Assembly (NCBI GenBank): GCA_963514095.1
Contig: OY741279.1
Location: 8,082,322 to 8,146,321, forward strand
Origin: Eutrigla gurnardus
Taxonomy: Eukaryota > Chordata > Actinopteri > Perciformes > Triglidae
DNA: 64,000 bases
Direction of reading: 5' to 3'
Shown: positions 28,501-42,142 of the stretch, piece by piece
How the letters are laid out: each line of letters begins with the position of its first letter
Numbering within the stretch: the first letter of the stretch is position 1
Position numbers and translations under genes: made by a program
The notes under the pieces: model-generated
Databases searched by the model: none
What the model was told of the DNA's origin: nothing
What the model saw: the letters and a program-made list of their open reading frames with translations, nothing else

Positions 28501-31500
28501 GCCCTGCCGGATTTAATTAGATAGTAAACCTGCTTTGAATGGAGCTATTACACCAAGGTTAACTGCCATAATAGTGGACTAGGACGAGAACATTTACGAC
28601 TAAATTATAATTCTCAGGGACTTCACCCAGTGATTTTTGTGTCACACAGCTTCTGTAGACGGGAGAGTCCTGAATTCAGGAAACATCATTACCAGGGCTG
28701 TGGTGAGCAGAGGGTTTTGCTCTGTAAAAGGCTTAGCTAGATGATGAAGAGTGAATCTGTCTGATCAAACGAAGAAGAACAAGACAAACCTGAGCCTGCA
28801 GGTGCCTTCGCTGTTACTCTCTGTAGGTCTGTCTTCTTGTTCGGGTCAACGTCACGTGGGACGTCCGGGCAGGAAATGATCGCCGAGCTCTGCTCAGTCA
28901 CATTCTTCTCCGATTGACTCTGCTTGAGCTGTCGCCGCCTCTTCAGTCTGATGGGACGCCAGAGGAGAGACGGACGTTAAGCATTTATTATAAGTAAAAT
29001 AAAGAAAACACGGGAGTGTAGATGGCCATTTGATCACATGACAACTCTTACAATGGGGTGATATCGGTAGATATATAAACGTACACACAGGCCACGGATG
29101 CACAGGACACATAAAACAGGAAGATGACAACAAATAAACATAGAATGACTACAAAGAGACAGCAAGAGATACAGACTCACAAATACTATGATAAGGGCCA
29201 AAAACAACCACAAATAGACAGACAAGTATTACAAAGAGACGCAAAGCAAACACAAAGAGACTCAAAATGACAACAAAGAGATACAAAATTACCAAAAAGA
29301 GACCCAAAATGTCTAGAAAGAGACCAAGAAGAGGCTCAACGGCTATAAAGTCTGTGTCTTTCTCCTATTTGGAGAGGTGGGCCTTTTGTAAGATTGTGCC
29401 CAGGTGCTCATGGCCTCATAATACAACCAATGTTGAACCACTTTAATGCTGTAGATAAAGACCTTTTTCATAATAAAATATAAAATTGTACGTTTTACTA
29501 GTGTTGCAGTGGACTACCAGGCAGCACATGCTTGTTCTTTGCCCGACGTCATGAAAACTTCCATTGTGAATTCAGACCTTCTCTTCAGGTGCAAATGAGC
29601 TCAAATTTATTGGCTTGAGCTTGAACTTTTCTCTCTCTTTACTTTGCTGCCTCAGCTGTATTTCCCTCCCAGTCGGTCTTCTACCCCTGTTAAATCATTG
29701 ATAGATGAGGCAATGGTGTAATGGCATCTCCAGACCCTTTTGGGGTACATTAAGGGGGGCAACTGCAGTGCAGTGGAACCCGAGGGTTAGCGGTGCACTT
29801 AAGGATAGTGCACGCTCCACGAGGCCCATTAACCCAACCTTAAGTGTGGATTTGAGTATGTTAAGAAAAGATTAGATCAAAATTAGATTATCAGAAGCTT
29901 TGAGTGATGGCAAAGCCCCGGCCAAAAAGGGAGAATAAAAGAAAAACAAAAAGAGAAGCGTTTTGAGCGTTCCAAGTGCCTTAATGGGAAGGCAAGAGTG
30001 GGTCGATAAAGCTGCAGACAGACATAGTTCAGGCCTCTCCCCTTAGCCTCAGGTCTCTCTCATGCTCAAACCCATGCAGCACACATCTGGTAGCGATGAA
30101 CTCAAGAATCTGCAGACACTGGGTCTGTTTCACACTGGGCCATTTCTCAGAGCATCTCTCAAGACTTCATCTTCGGCCCTTTTCTCCTTCACTCCACTCA
30201 GACTTTCATTATGTAACCCACGGCATCCATTAACAGCATAATGGCAGAGAAAGCTCAATGCTGTTAGTAAGAAGTTTGAAATGTAACATACAAAAAAGAA
30301 AGAGGGAGAGAGCCCTCAAGACAATGGGCACGTATGGCAGCAAAATCTTTGTTTTTTTGCAATATGGATGTTTACATGATCTGAGATTATGATTGCTGGT
30401 TTGTTTGGTCCGTTTATCTAATTTGTTCTAATTGTTTACACTATTATATTTGAAATATGAAACCCAGGAGGCAGGACTGCCATGGGAACTATAAATGTGG
30501 ATTCCATAAAAAAATAAAATAAACAACTTCATTAATATTGTTATTTTTAGACAAATTCCGGTTTCACTTGGCCTTTATGTTGTTTTGTAGGAAAGGAAAC
30601 CTCAGTTCTCTAGCAGAAACTAGTGAGTTTCCCTTCAGGATATTTCTTTATTCCAGCACTCGTCTCACAACTTTCTTGTGGCAAAGAGGGCAACCCGAAA
30701 TCGTGACGCTACCGCCACCAGACTCCACGATGGAAATCTCACGTTACCGCTGATGTGCAGGGTTTGGCTTACATCAAAAATAGAGTTTAGTACGGCCACA
30801 AAGCGTGATTTTAGTCTCAATAGACAAGAGAACCTTTTTCCCCATTTGATTTCAAAGTGTCCCACATATCTTGTGGTCATGATGTCATGCAAGTTCTCTC
30901 AACAGCAACTAAGCTGGGAGCAGTCAAATCGCCCAGACAACGGGTACTTCCTGTGCAGTGTCTCTCCAGCACAGCCATGGAGCTCCTTTAAAGTCGCCAT
31001 GAGTTCCTCAATCACCAGTTCTGGCTCTGAGAACACGTACAGCTTGTTTTGTATGCCTGGTCTTATTGTTCTCACTGTTTATTTGGGGCCTTTGAACTTT
31101 AAGTGAAAGTTTCACCTTTGTAAAACAATAAAACATGTCAGCTCTCGTTACTGGCATGATCCTCCACGCCGTACTTTCCCTACATTTGCCAGGAAGTGAG
31201 GCAGCATATGGCGGTAGCAGTGGCTGCGTCCCGAGATAAGGCAGACTTTCCTTCCTGACATGTTGCCTTTCTACCCATACAGGCACCACTCCACCTTTCC
31301 ACTGTTATTCTGCTTCTCCCTCCCACAGGTGGGAACCCTGCCTTTGCAGGAAAACACCAGCGACTCGGCTCAAAACCCAGCAATCCCATTAACATCTTAC
31401 GCACGGCTTACCTATAATAGTTAGGAGAGCTACTGAAATGCAATGCCATTACAAACAAATAATAACGTAGGATTTCCAACACAAGCCGATCAAATCAATA

Positions 31501-33022
31501 CCAGGCCTGAACAAGTAACCCGAGACATAATAGGAAAGGATGAAGGCCATTAGGCTACACTGCATTACCTCACACCATTTGTCACAAGCCTACTCAACAA
31601 CTAGGGATATTAGCAGCACACTCACCAGACGACATCTGCTCATCCATAAACGGTCTTGTTTATTTGGTTCTGGGTGAACTTTGGCCTAACAGTACATACG
31701 AGCAACTGTTTCAGGCAAATAAACAAGACAAAGAAGCTATGTGTGTGTTCATCACTTTATGGTATACAGTTACTGTACAACCGGCAGGATAAATCAAGCA
31801 GAACTGAAACTAAATTCTGAGGATAAGGATATTCAGACATATTCTACATACACAGGAGTACATAAAGGTGCTTTATTTTCTCCCTTAAATAAACAGAGAC
31901 GTCTCATCATCTGTGTAGACGTCAGCCAGAGAGCAAGTGGGCGTCTCTTTGTTCATAACCCGCTGATTCTGAGTCAGTCTATGCATCTTCTCGGGTGTGA
32001 TAAGACAGACTCTTTCCAAAAAAATGTTCTGCTATTCTGTTTCACGGTGCTGCCAAAAATCCAATTTTACAGCCGACATCATCCCCGTGGGGCCGGGAAG
32101 CTCTGACGCATGACTCGGATTAAATGGGAGGCCCTATTATTTCGGTGCAGCTCAGAGACAGGTGTCTTAACGGTGCTGATGCATGATTCGTAAAAAAAGG
32201 TGAGAATAAATAATTAGCCAATGCACCTTTGCAGCAGATTAGATACAAGCAATGCACTAAGTATTACACAAAGGATTTGGACTTTACACTACAGCACATA
32301 ATACATACATACGTAAAGTTTTGCACATATATGTGCACTTTTGTTCCCAAATGTTGTTTCTCCATATTGACATTTTGATCTCCCTCTACGTTTTTGGTGG
32401 TGTTTGCTTATTCTAATCAAGGGTCTAAGGATGACTAACTTAGACCAACATGGCAACTGAAAGAGAGAGAAAAAATCATCATGAATGCTTAAGTAAATGA
32501 TACTCTTTAGTTAGCTTTTGTACCAGCTTTAGATGGAAAGCAATCTGTCATAAACACACGCAATATGCTCAACGATCACTTTGGCAAAAGACACAAATTA
32601 ACAACAAACATGGGCCCCTTACCTGGAAAAGTACCCTGGCTTCCTGTCTCTCTTTTCCATCAGGCCGAGGTCCTAAATGTGCGCGCAGTGACGCGCACCC
32701 ATACACACACGCACCCTCACACACACCCACTCAGTGTGTACAGTCCAGCAGACTCAGGGGGGGAAGATCACCTGTCACGCTTCTTTCTCGTCCTGCGGAG
32801 GGAATAGGCGATTTGGAGGATTAATGCCTCCCCACTTATCAACAAACACTCACTCCCCAAAACGTGACGGTGCAGCCTCGTCGCTTTAAAGCATCCTGTA
32901 ACAAGCATGTCAGACAATGGCTGACCAACAGGGTGGAGGAAAAAAATGCATGTGGAGCGAAGACACGTCCGCTACGAGTTTGCCACAATTAGAAACCGTT
33001 TTGTGACGTACTTGTGCTTCAT
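21853..33022 (-). CDS. ncoa7: Nuclear receptor coactivator 7 (TLDc/LysM protein)
   Basis: Seventeen coding exons on the minus strand join in phase: 33022-33012, 32792-32772, 28947-28790, 27301-27231, 27131-27024, 26937-26836, 26307-26176, 26081-25897, 25471-25350, 24915-24388, 24255-24084, 23361-23214, 23039-22914, 22765-22613, 22351-22256, 22161-22088, 21988-21853. They total 2343 nt (780 aa; human NCOA7 is 942). The basic N-terminus is followed by a LysM domain (residues about 88-123, PSDSLNSIALKFNITPNKL), a GRAM-like segment (TPNNIMFDPHKSDPLV), an acidic linker, KSWLLERMQAPIE, and a C-terminal TLDc domain (about 600-780) with YPWRLAYST, VIKDMDNQIFGAF and the GGGGG turn. Exact matches such as KVGKPMRKSFAT distinguish it from OXR1. 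The family binds V-ATPase and protects against oxidative stress; full-length NCOA7 also coactivates oestrogen receptor. I did not look for the alternative short (interferon-inducible) first exon. Confidence 0.95.
23367..24004. repeat. (GGAA)n tract filling an ncoa7 intron
   Basis: 638 bp of nearly continuous GGAA units carry scattered variants (GAAA block 23429-23458, GGAC, CATA, GTAA). It lies in the 722-bp intron between exons 24255-24084 and 23361-23214. All three minus-strand frames are open (S/F/L/P repeats), which is a by-product of the repeat and not a gene. Confidence 0.98.
25568..25612. repeat. Long G homopolymer (G-quadruplex candidate) in an ncoa7 intron
   Basis: About 28 consecutive Gs are followed by two further runs of seven Gs separated by single As. 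It lies in the intron between exons 25897 and 25471; the transcript carries the C-rich complement. Confidence 0.95.
27302..28789 (-). other. ncoa7 intron 3
   Basis: This 1.5-kb intron has a short interrupted CA stretch at 27541-27566. I see no other feature in it. Confidence 0.6.
28948..32771 (-). other. ncoa7 long intron 2
   Basis: This 3.8-kb intron lies between the 21-nt microexon and the exon ending at 28947. At 29120-29330 there is loose repetition of (cacaaa-gagac)-like words. Open frames on both strands around 30540-31100 lack splice support. No gene is called. Confidence 0.6.
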
Positions 33023-33720
33023 CGCAACAATGTTGCCTCTTTTTCTGCGCCATCTGTTCGGTGGATGTAAACACGCGAACGGCGACACAACATGAAAACG
33101 AAATAACTGGAAAAACACGTTACGAACCGCGACCCCCGCACGAAAAAGCAGGCGAGTTCACCCGAGTGTAAGCCCTAAAAGCGTTATATAACAGGTGAAC
33201 GGCTAACCGCCGAGGGTTAAGGTGAAGGCTGTATAACGTTACCCCACCTAGCTACATTCTTCGGTTTGTGGCGACTTGCGTGAATCCCCGTCTACGGTCT
33301 GATAGGACAGACTTCGGGCTCTCCTTTTAAGATGCAGCGGCAACAAAAGACTAGATTATCAACCGTGCTAACGTTAAAAAGCGACCGCCTAAGCAAACAT
33401 ACTGCATTTCCAACCGACCTAAACAGCGGATGCTAACTATGCTAGCTAGCCAATTTGTTTACAGGACAATAGCAACCTGGTGGAGACGGTAAGGCGATTT
33501 TACAGTCCAGCCGCTCGCCCGTTTTCTAAAATAATTAAATAAATAAAAGTACCTTCTTCCCGTTCTTGCAATATTGGACAAACGTGGACGCCAAACGCTT
33601 ATGTACGACGTTTTAACGCGAAACCGAAAGAAAATAGGTAGCTAAAAAATTGCCCACATACCTTGCGTGCATCTTCCAGCAGCTAACTAACGTTATATCA
33701 AAATGAAGCCTCCCCTCCCT
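33012..33720 (-). promoter_or_regulatory. ncoa7: ncoa7 5' region: non-coding exon(s) and promoter
   Basis: A splice donor (CGCAAG|GTATGT) at 33662 marks a probable first non-coding exon that extends to about 33720. The next exon spans 33053-33012 (acceptor cgaacag, donor GTACGT) and contains the start codon at 33022. The interval is richer in CpG than the surrounding introns. This exon begins with another ATG at 33053 in a different frame (see findings). Confidence 0.5.
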
Positions 33721-33938
33721 TCGCTACGCCCTCTGGTGTCATCCTTGTAGAGACATGAGCTCACCACGTTTGCATGTGCTGCTAAACGTTACGTTAGCTA
33801 ATGGCTAATTCCCGTTTAAGGTTAGCTTGGCTTAATATGAGATTGTTGGTTGATATTATGTAGCGCGGTGACGAATACAATTTAATTCACAGCAGATTGT
33901 ATATTAAAAATATCACTTGAACGTCAGTGGCGTGGCAG

Positions 33939-34010
33939 TCCCTGGTGGTCTAGTGGTTAGGATTCGGCGCTCTCACCGCCGCGGCCCGGGTTCGATTCCC
34001 GGTCAGGGAA
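33939..34010 (+). tRNA. tRNA-Glu (anticodon CTC)
   Basis: This 72-nt gene has acceptor stem TCCCTGG/TCAGGGA, A box TGGTCTAGTGGTTAGG, a D-arm, an anticodon loop with CTC inside cgcTCTCACc, and B box GGTTCGATTCC. A run of Ts (about 34015-34021) follows as the RNA polymerase III terminator. It lies upstream of, and opposite in direction to, ncoa7. All conserved arms are intact, so it looks functional. Confidence 0.97.
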
Positions 34011-35820
34011 CTCCCTTTTTTTCCTCCCAATAAGGCTAAAATACCTTCGCCTGTTGATAGAGTTGAGCAAACTAAACTGACCGAATAACAGATGGGGTTA
34101 CTATTAATAAGGCCTCTACTAATTGTTTAATGAGTAAACAATGGACTAGTAAATCAGACTATAGTATAGTATAGTCTAAATTGTGTAAAATTAAAGATTA
34201 ATGCCTGAATAAAAATAATAATAAAATTTTCCCCCCAGCTGGAGACTCCTCAGAATTATCACGTGACTCTTGAACAGTCGCAAGTGTGAGTTCTACACCG
34301 CTCGGTGGCGACAGTTACCAAAAAAACACAATCTGCAATGCTGTATTTTAAAGAGGCCATATTATATCAGGTAGAACATTCCACATCCTACATAAAATAT
34401 ACGACGCAATAAATCAGGCTCAACCATAACAATCCTGTAATTTACATTTAATTTTGTCTGTAAATTAAAAAAATAACAAAAAGAACAATAACATTCCATT
34501 TCCTTGTTGTATGATTATAGATAAAAGCATTTCACACTGAGAAGGAGAGATTATTAAGTGTCTTTTACATTTATTTTGTATAATTTCTTCAGTTTGCACG
34601 TGGACTATTACAAATCCAATATTCAAGGTATGAAAGGAGCCAATCGTTTCAGTCGTGATCACCAATATCTGGACTTTGTGTATTAGCCAATAGGCTACAG
34701 AGTTCCTAGGAGACCAGTGTTTGATTAGTAAGCTGTATGTCTCAATGGGATCATTCTTTTCCGTTTGAGGCAACATCAGGCTTCACTTAAAAAAACATTT
34801 CTTTTCAAGTTTGTAAAACAAAATATAACAAATAGATATACATATATGGAAGTGTTAAAAAAAATAGTATCCGATACCAGAACGGCATAGTCTGTGTGAG
34901 TCAGACCAATGTCCAAGATCAGTATCAAATCAATACAAATGTAACTCAGATGTAAATATAATCTGGTGGTAAATCCCTGTCACTCGTTCCAGTGACGTTT
35001 AGTTGAAGTGAACCGAGATAGAGAGCAATGAGACGGAGATAATGTGTGTTTGTGGAGCTCTGGTCCCAGAGAGCCCTCTAAGGTGGGGAGAGTCTGAGAC
35101 CCCCGACTGCAGGCCCTCTGATTGGACAAGGCCGGAGTTAACCAGTTCCTGTCTGGCTATGTATCTTGGCAGTTATTTTGACAGGCGCTATCATTGTGAG
35201 AGAGCAGATAAGTTGTCTAAGGGATCGCCATGGCGCCGGTGTGTCCCTCCTCCGTCCTGTTCAGACTCTCATCAACCCCTCTCCGCCCCCCCCACTTCTC
35301 CTTACCCTGCCTGGAGCAAAGGATTGTGGGACCCTGCTGGTTGGGAGCAGGGTTTGTGTTGGCAGGGACCCCACGGCTCTGGGTATCATCGGCCCCCTTC
35401 AAGACCATCAAAACCTTCATGTGACTAAGCAACGGGACAAGCGTGACCGCCTCCCAAATGTCGCCGCCCACCTTCTCTCTTGCTTCCCTTTCCTCATTTA
35501 TTTTTCTTTAAGAATTCTCAAAGATACGAAAAAATAACAAAACACGTTAAGGCAGACGGAGAAGCACAGTTTCACAGGATTTTAAGAAATCAAAATGAGC
35601 TCCAGTAAACTTTTGACTCTCTTCTGTGTAATGTTTTCAAGATGTGGCTCTCAGACGGTTTATAATCACAGTCTAACCTAAAGCATCCCCGGTCTCTCCG
35701 TCATATAAAATCTGGACAGTATGCATTAATTTCAGCCACTGATATTAGAAGTTTTACAGTACTGTCCCACAAACAGCTTGGTAGCATTACAGTGTCTGTT
35801 TTGTGTGTTGATATCGTAGC

Positions 35821-35851
<31 letters not shown>

Positions 35852-37257
35852 GAATGTATGTCGCAGAAGATGAGCAGGAAAGAAGAAAGATGAAAGGGGC
35901 AAAAGGAAAAGATGAAGCACATTGTATATCTGAAAATGTGTACGTGCCACTGAGAATGCATGCGTTTTTGTCCGAGCCTAATAGTGACGTATTCAGTCTG
36001 AATATTATGACATTTCAATCTGACGGTCACAGTGGCAGCTACTGGAATGCTTCCTTGTTTTATCCAGTGACATGTTATGCTAAGTCGGCGCAAATAAAGA
36101 TATTACCTTGCTTATGTATTTTTTAAACTGATGTGGTCACGAAGGTCTGACCTGCCACAGGCCTTGGAGAGATTTAAAATCATTTTAGTCAGACGTCATA
36201 CAAGTCTAGCTTAGACTACAGACACTGATAACTTCAAGTACACTTTGGCAGCAGGAAGCTGCAGAACCTAAACAGTGTAAAAGGATAAGTCACACAAATG
36301 ATAATTGATAGGAGTTATGGGAGTCATAATTCACTATAATGAACTAAACCTGTGAAAAAAAAAAATGAAGGAGCTATATTTTAGAAAATCTTCCGTCAGA
36401 CAGTGGGTTTTTATCTATGTGTTTATGGGAAGTCATGAGAAGGCTGACAGAGCAGCAAAGCAAGAAATCTTTAAGACCCACTTAAAAAATCTCAACAACC
36501 AACAACTGTGATAGACGTAACCATACAGTTCAGTAAATCAGCTGACAAAGAAAACGTTAACTATATACCTGTATATAAGAGCAGCTGATGGGATTTTTAA
36601 TTGCATTCCACAATAACAACACATTATATGCCCATAAAGTTGCAATATTTTGTTTTCAGACACAATCCTCTGTTTTTTTCCCTATTAAATACAGAGAGTA
36701 ATGACTTTTGACAAGGTGCAACGATTACATCATGTGTCACGAATTACATATGATATTCATTCATGCATAACCTTTGTTTGGCGCTATTAAACACAAAGAC
36801 ATTTGCAAATGATTCCAACTTTATGGGCGACCTTGAAGGCCTACATTAAATTAAAACATTATGATAATAAATAAATGACCAAATGACAGAGTTGCTAACA
36901 GATCTTTCCCAGCAAATTATTTAAAATGAATGAAAATAGGCTTATTAATGATACCACTCCCATGGTTAGAAATATGTAAAAAATAAAACTTTTTACACTT
37001 TTTTATGTGGATTCTAGCATCATATCTACCACACAGAAATGATAATGGTCCATTAATCTAACTCTTGGCAAGAAAAGGCCTGAAAAATGGCAGCAGTTAC
37101 CAAGAACTCCATTTTTTCTTTTTAAACTTCTGTATGACGCATCGTAAGCGGCAACCGTTTAATGTGATGGAGACACATCTATCACTCCCTTGGTGGTCTG
37201 GTGAGAGTCCAGAGTGAGAGAGACCACCTTCTAGGTTGCCATGAGGTTAATGACCCC

Positions 37258-37293
<36 letters not shown>

Positions 37294-38450
37294 ACCACTT
37301 GCACTAGACCAGTCAGTTTAACAAAGACAGAGAGGGGAATGAAAGTGATGGAGGCTTGAAACAGCTCCGTACTGTATCCCATCGAGTGCCACGACACCCG
37401 CTGTCAATCTGCCAAGTCAGCCGAGTCGCCGCAGCCATGACCTTCGACCCAGGACCTGAGTGGTGGAGGGGGGGGAAAGGTTATCAATGTAGGGTTTTTT
37501 AGTTCTTAAAGCTGAGCAGCCAGACTATGCAGGAGCCACACCTCGAGGACGAGGCAGAGAGATGGACATTAAGCACTATATCCCCACACACACACACACA
37601 CACCCTCACATCAGTGTTTTTGATCACATGACCATGGTAGGGCCGCAAACAGTGCACGGCTGTTTACCCTGCTTATCAGTGGTGTTGTAATAAGTAGAGG
37701 AACACACAGGCTGACCTCAACACACACATGCAGGGAATCTCACCAAAGCTCGGAGATTCGGACGTTCATTCGAGTGATTTTTTATAAACCCACGCAGAAC
37801 AGAACAGAGGTCTCTATTCTAACACTCAGGGAAGCCACGATGATGAGTAAAGCTCAGGACCTATTAGCTAACATTACTTATAAATCTCCCTCGGCCCTCC
37901 TTAACTCGCCTCTGATCTCATCTGCCATAAAAAAAGAGGCTGGTCCCGTACAGTAACCATCTCTTTTCAGAAGAAAAAGCACAGCTCAGCTCAGTAGATA
38001 AAACCAGCAAATACTCGCTAATAAATAACCGCTATGAATTCCTCTATGAATTATGACCGTGCCTGCCCATTTATGATTGTGCGATAAGTTGACTTTTTTT
38101 CTGTGTACTGTATAGGTCGTCCTCCCCGCGAGGGGCAAAAAGATATAAGGGCCATGTTAAAGGTAACTTGAGTGTGTGCTTCCTGAGTGTTTACATGTGT
38201 ACGCCTTTTGATGTGTGTGTCCTTGTGTGTGTCCTTGTGTGTGTGTGCGTTCATACATGCATACACTCCCACTCTCACACTCAGACGCTGGTTTGTCCAA
38301 GCCAGCGCCACATCAGTCCATCATCACAGATATGGCTTGTGGTTAGATAGCAGGTCTGGCGGCGCACAAGACATTTTGTCCACTCTGTCATGTTTACTTA
38401 TAATGATAAGCTTTGATGGATTCCCCGCAAGCTATAGACGCCATGGGACG

Positions 38451-38495
<45 letters not shown>

Positions 38496-39784
38496 CACCG
38501 ATTCACACATGCACACTCACGCTCAGTAGCAGAAAAGACAGATTAACAAAAATAAAAATGATTAAAAGCTAATTAAAAAATACACCCTTTACTTGAGCAG
38601 ACAAATCAAAAGTCTAAAGGAAACAGTTAGAAGATGCTCTGTTTTGTAGAAATTCATTTATTGTGCATTATTTTAAAAATCGAACAAAATCCACGAGAAA
38701 CATTTTAAAAGCTCATATGTTTTTTTTTATACTACTAGTGTTCAACTCAGAAATTCAAGATAAAAATGATGTGCTATGGTCGTCAGAAATCCAAAGCTGT
38801 CTTCGTCTGTGATCTGTTGGTCGGCCTGTGCAATGTTTCCAGTGGGTCGGTTTACTTTAGCCTGGCATGTGGCCAGACCTCAGACCGGCTCACTACAACT
38901 GTTTTGGGCCAATTATAAAGACTAATGAGGCACGCTTATCATGTCACCCAGGGGGCAGAGGAGGGGGGGGGGGCAGCATGGCAGACCACGAAGAGATTGG
39001 TTGGAAGCTGATCACATGACACTGACTGTCACAGATTGATGACTTGATAACCGAATTCAAAACATAAGATTTCTCTTTGTGATTCATTTACAATCTCTCT
39101 GAATGAATCGATCTTCTGACTCTTTTAAGCTTTAAAATGGAAATCGCCACCAAGAACACAAGAAGTGGAACGTGTTATCTGAATTGGTGTAATTCAATTA
39201 AATCACCTCATCACACTCATAACTTAGTGGTTATTTCTGGAGATGTTAGTCAGTTATAATGCGGTGGCTGGTTCTGCTATGCATTTGAGTTTCCCGCCAG
39301 ACATTTTTGCTGCGCTACCAAAGCTACTTATAGTTCAGGTTGATTCATATGCTGAAACGGTTGATGAATACTTTTTCAGTGCACCACATTACAAATAATG
39401 AATCAATGTTGTATTCCTAGAGCATCCACAGTTCAAGCTGTGAACGTCTGTAGTCGCTTTTCACTCCTGCTCCCATGCATCAAATTTCTCAGAGTGCACC
39501 TAAGGTTCACGTTCGGTTTCCCGCTCTAATATTTTATAACTATTTACACCCAAGGACACGGCAGCCACCGGTGAGATGTAGGGGAGTGTGTGTTGCTGAC
39601 AAAGAGGGTGAGAGAAAATGACAGCGGAGAGGTGGAGGAGAAGAAATAAGCAACTTCAGAAACAATGGCCTCCTTCTTTCGCCGATTCTTATTTTACATC
39701 TCACCCCTCCTCTCACCCCGTCAAGGCCACTCTTTTCTCCCTCCTACTTGTTCGACCCAGAGGAGGTCAGAGCAAGTGAGAGAG

Positions 39785-39787
<3 letters not shown>

Positions 39788-39840
<53 letters not shown>
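39788..39840. repeat. (CA)26 microsatellite
   Basis: This is an uninterrupted run of 53 bp. Confidence 0.97.
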
Positions 39841-39841
<1 letters not shown>

Positions 39842-40109
39842 GCAACCGTTACAAATCTTCCCCGCCTTATCGAGGACAACACACAGATAAGCGTGTCTCC
39901 ACTCCCCATCCGACAGATCCATCTCCGAAAAAAACATCTGAGACGCACGTAGGGACGACGTGGAAATATATTCCTAACTGGCAGATTGATGGTTCAATTC
40001 CCTCCCTGTTTACTGTACATGAGTCAAACCAGAGTTGAACAGCGGAGAAGGGTTGAGTTGCTGCTCTGTTGTTGAAGGATGATAATTAACAAGGTTAAGA
40101 TGACTTGAG

Positions 40110-40187
<78 letters not shown>
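40110..40187. repeat. (TG)39 microsatellite
   Basis: This 78-bp pure run is followed 118 bp later by a CA run of similar length in the opposite sense. Confidence 0.97.
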
Positions 40188-40191
<4 letters not shown>

Positions 40192-40302
40192 ATGTTGGGA
40201 GTGCAGCACCTGCAACTAATGATGTGAAACTTGCCAAATTCATCTGCTGCAGGCCTCCACGCTCCACTCACTCCCCTTAGATCAAACTTGCACCTGTTGA
40301 CC

Positions 40303-40305
<3 letters not shown>

Positions 40306-40371
<66 letters not shown>
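40306..40371. repeat. (AC)33 microsatellite
   Basis: This 66-bp pure run is complementary to the TG run at 40110-40187. Confidence 0.97.
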
Positions 40372-40373
<2 letters not shown>

Positions 40374-42102
40374 TTTACAGATGCTATTTTTTGGCGTGAC
40401 AATAGCCATTCCCCCACTCAGGGCTAAGTGCCTCCTTAACCCACACTCGAGCAATTAATTCCCTTGATTTCTTTCCTCCAGTGAGTTTGCGTCTCGTGGA
40501 CTAAAACCAACCCTGACATCATACGTAATCCCTCAGCTGCACGGCAACCGCAACTGTCTTTTTTTATGGAGATACAGGCTGACGGATGTCAAAAAGAGAG
40601 CAACCTCAGCTTTATCTAAAGCTAAATGACATAATATCTGTCATGTTTTATCGGGGCTGAGAAGGTGCCTGGGGGATTCTGAGGAGCGTGGCGGAAAAAA
40701 AAAGAAAACGTGTAACCTGTGATGCATAAAGTGATTCCCTGAACTTGTGCACTTTATTTCTGTGAAGTGGAAGTCAGATATTGCAATGAGATATTGCGAC
40801 AAACACGCTGGGAGATAACAAAGTGCAGCGATATTGCTACCTTGGGACATATTTGGGGCGAAAAGGACATGCTATTTTTATAGAAGCGGATAAGAGATAT
40901 TGAGATGTTCAGCAGTTGGGAATTTTGATAAGAAACAGCTCATTAAGTGTCGAATTTATATCTGCAGTGGATGAGATACTTGTGTTTATTTTAGGCTCAA
41001 AGAGACAGCAGTCTATGAGAGTGGAAGATGCTTATAATAGCTTGAAACACATTTGTGTATGCAAGCAGTTTGTATGCATTTAAATATGGATTTGTTCCCC
41101 TTTTTGCCTTAAAATTAAATCTACCCTTTAAAAAAAATGTTTTTTTTTAAATTGTAGAAACTGTTATACATCCTCACCTTTGTGAGTGTTTCGGTGGTGG
41201 ACGTGCGGGGCGGCTGGGTCGAAGTGGGCTGGGTCCAGAGTTCCCACAGCCTGTGTGGAGGCAGCCTCTGCCGCGCTATCAGCCTCCGTCTCCGGCCCCC
41301 CAGCACCAGTGGGCCCCCCTGACGTCAGCTCTGGCCTGATAACGGCGTCCGCAGCGAGCGGTGGAGAGGTGGCAAGGGGGGGGGGGGGGGGGGAGGAAGG
41401 GGGATATGGAGATGGAGGGATGAGGTGGAAGGAGAGCGGCCGGCAGGGAGGGAGGGAGCAAATGGGGTTACACTAACAGAGCCGGCGGTGGATAAGACCC
41501 TCAGACAGATAAGACGGAGCAGAGCATGGAGCCTCTTTTGTTTTCCACTGCTCCTCCTGTCTGGTGGCTTCTCCCTTCTCCTCCTCTCTGACGTCCCCTT
41601 CTCTTTTCTGTCCACTTTCAACTTCTTTTGTCCAATTTGTTGGACTCTCTCTCTCTCTCCTCCACCAATCCTCCTCTCCCTGTCCAAACAGGAATATCCC
41701 TGCTGTTATCGGGGCCTGTGTGCTACGTACCGTCCCTGAATTGAGGCACCTTTTCGCCTCTTGCTTCCTCCTCGTGTTTTTGTTTTCTCTCAGTGTTTTG
41801 AGAGCGGGAGGAGCCTGCCTTTGACTGATGGGCAGAAAAAAGCTTTTTTTTTTTTTTTGACATTGCCGAAAAGTGCTCACACTTCGTTGCCAGTCCCCCA
41901 TCGTCGTACGCCACCGACGCCTCTTTGACCCTCTCGCCACGAACTCTGCGTGAACCCTTCAGAGACACCAGAATCCATTGTTTTGATGATGTCACCTCAC
42001 CTTTACCTAACCTGGATCTTGCCCCTAACTTGCCCCTCCACGTACAAACAAAAAGCTTTCCCTCTGCAACTAAGCATCAGCATATTAAACACTGCCTTTG
42101 CA

Positions 42103-42142
<40 letters not shown>

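Noticed and set aside
30538..31404. Frames on both strands inside ncoa7 intron 2
   Set aside because: Moderately protein-like text but no matching splice sites, no known family, and both strands open.
35042..35471. Overlapping open frames on both strands
   Set aside because: Several frames are open at once in GC-rich sequence, with no splice sites or recognisable motif.
41177..41400. Possible minus-strand exon ending AAAG|GTGAGG, with a candidate last exon at 37257-37231 (ending ...VINLMAT)
   Set aside because: The frame with the most protein-like sequence does not join in phase with the candidate last exon, the joining frame is low-complexity, and I recognise no family. Left as unsupported.
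41473..41995. Long charged minus-strand ORFs
   Set aside because: They come from purine-rich low-complexity sequence; no domain or splice structure.
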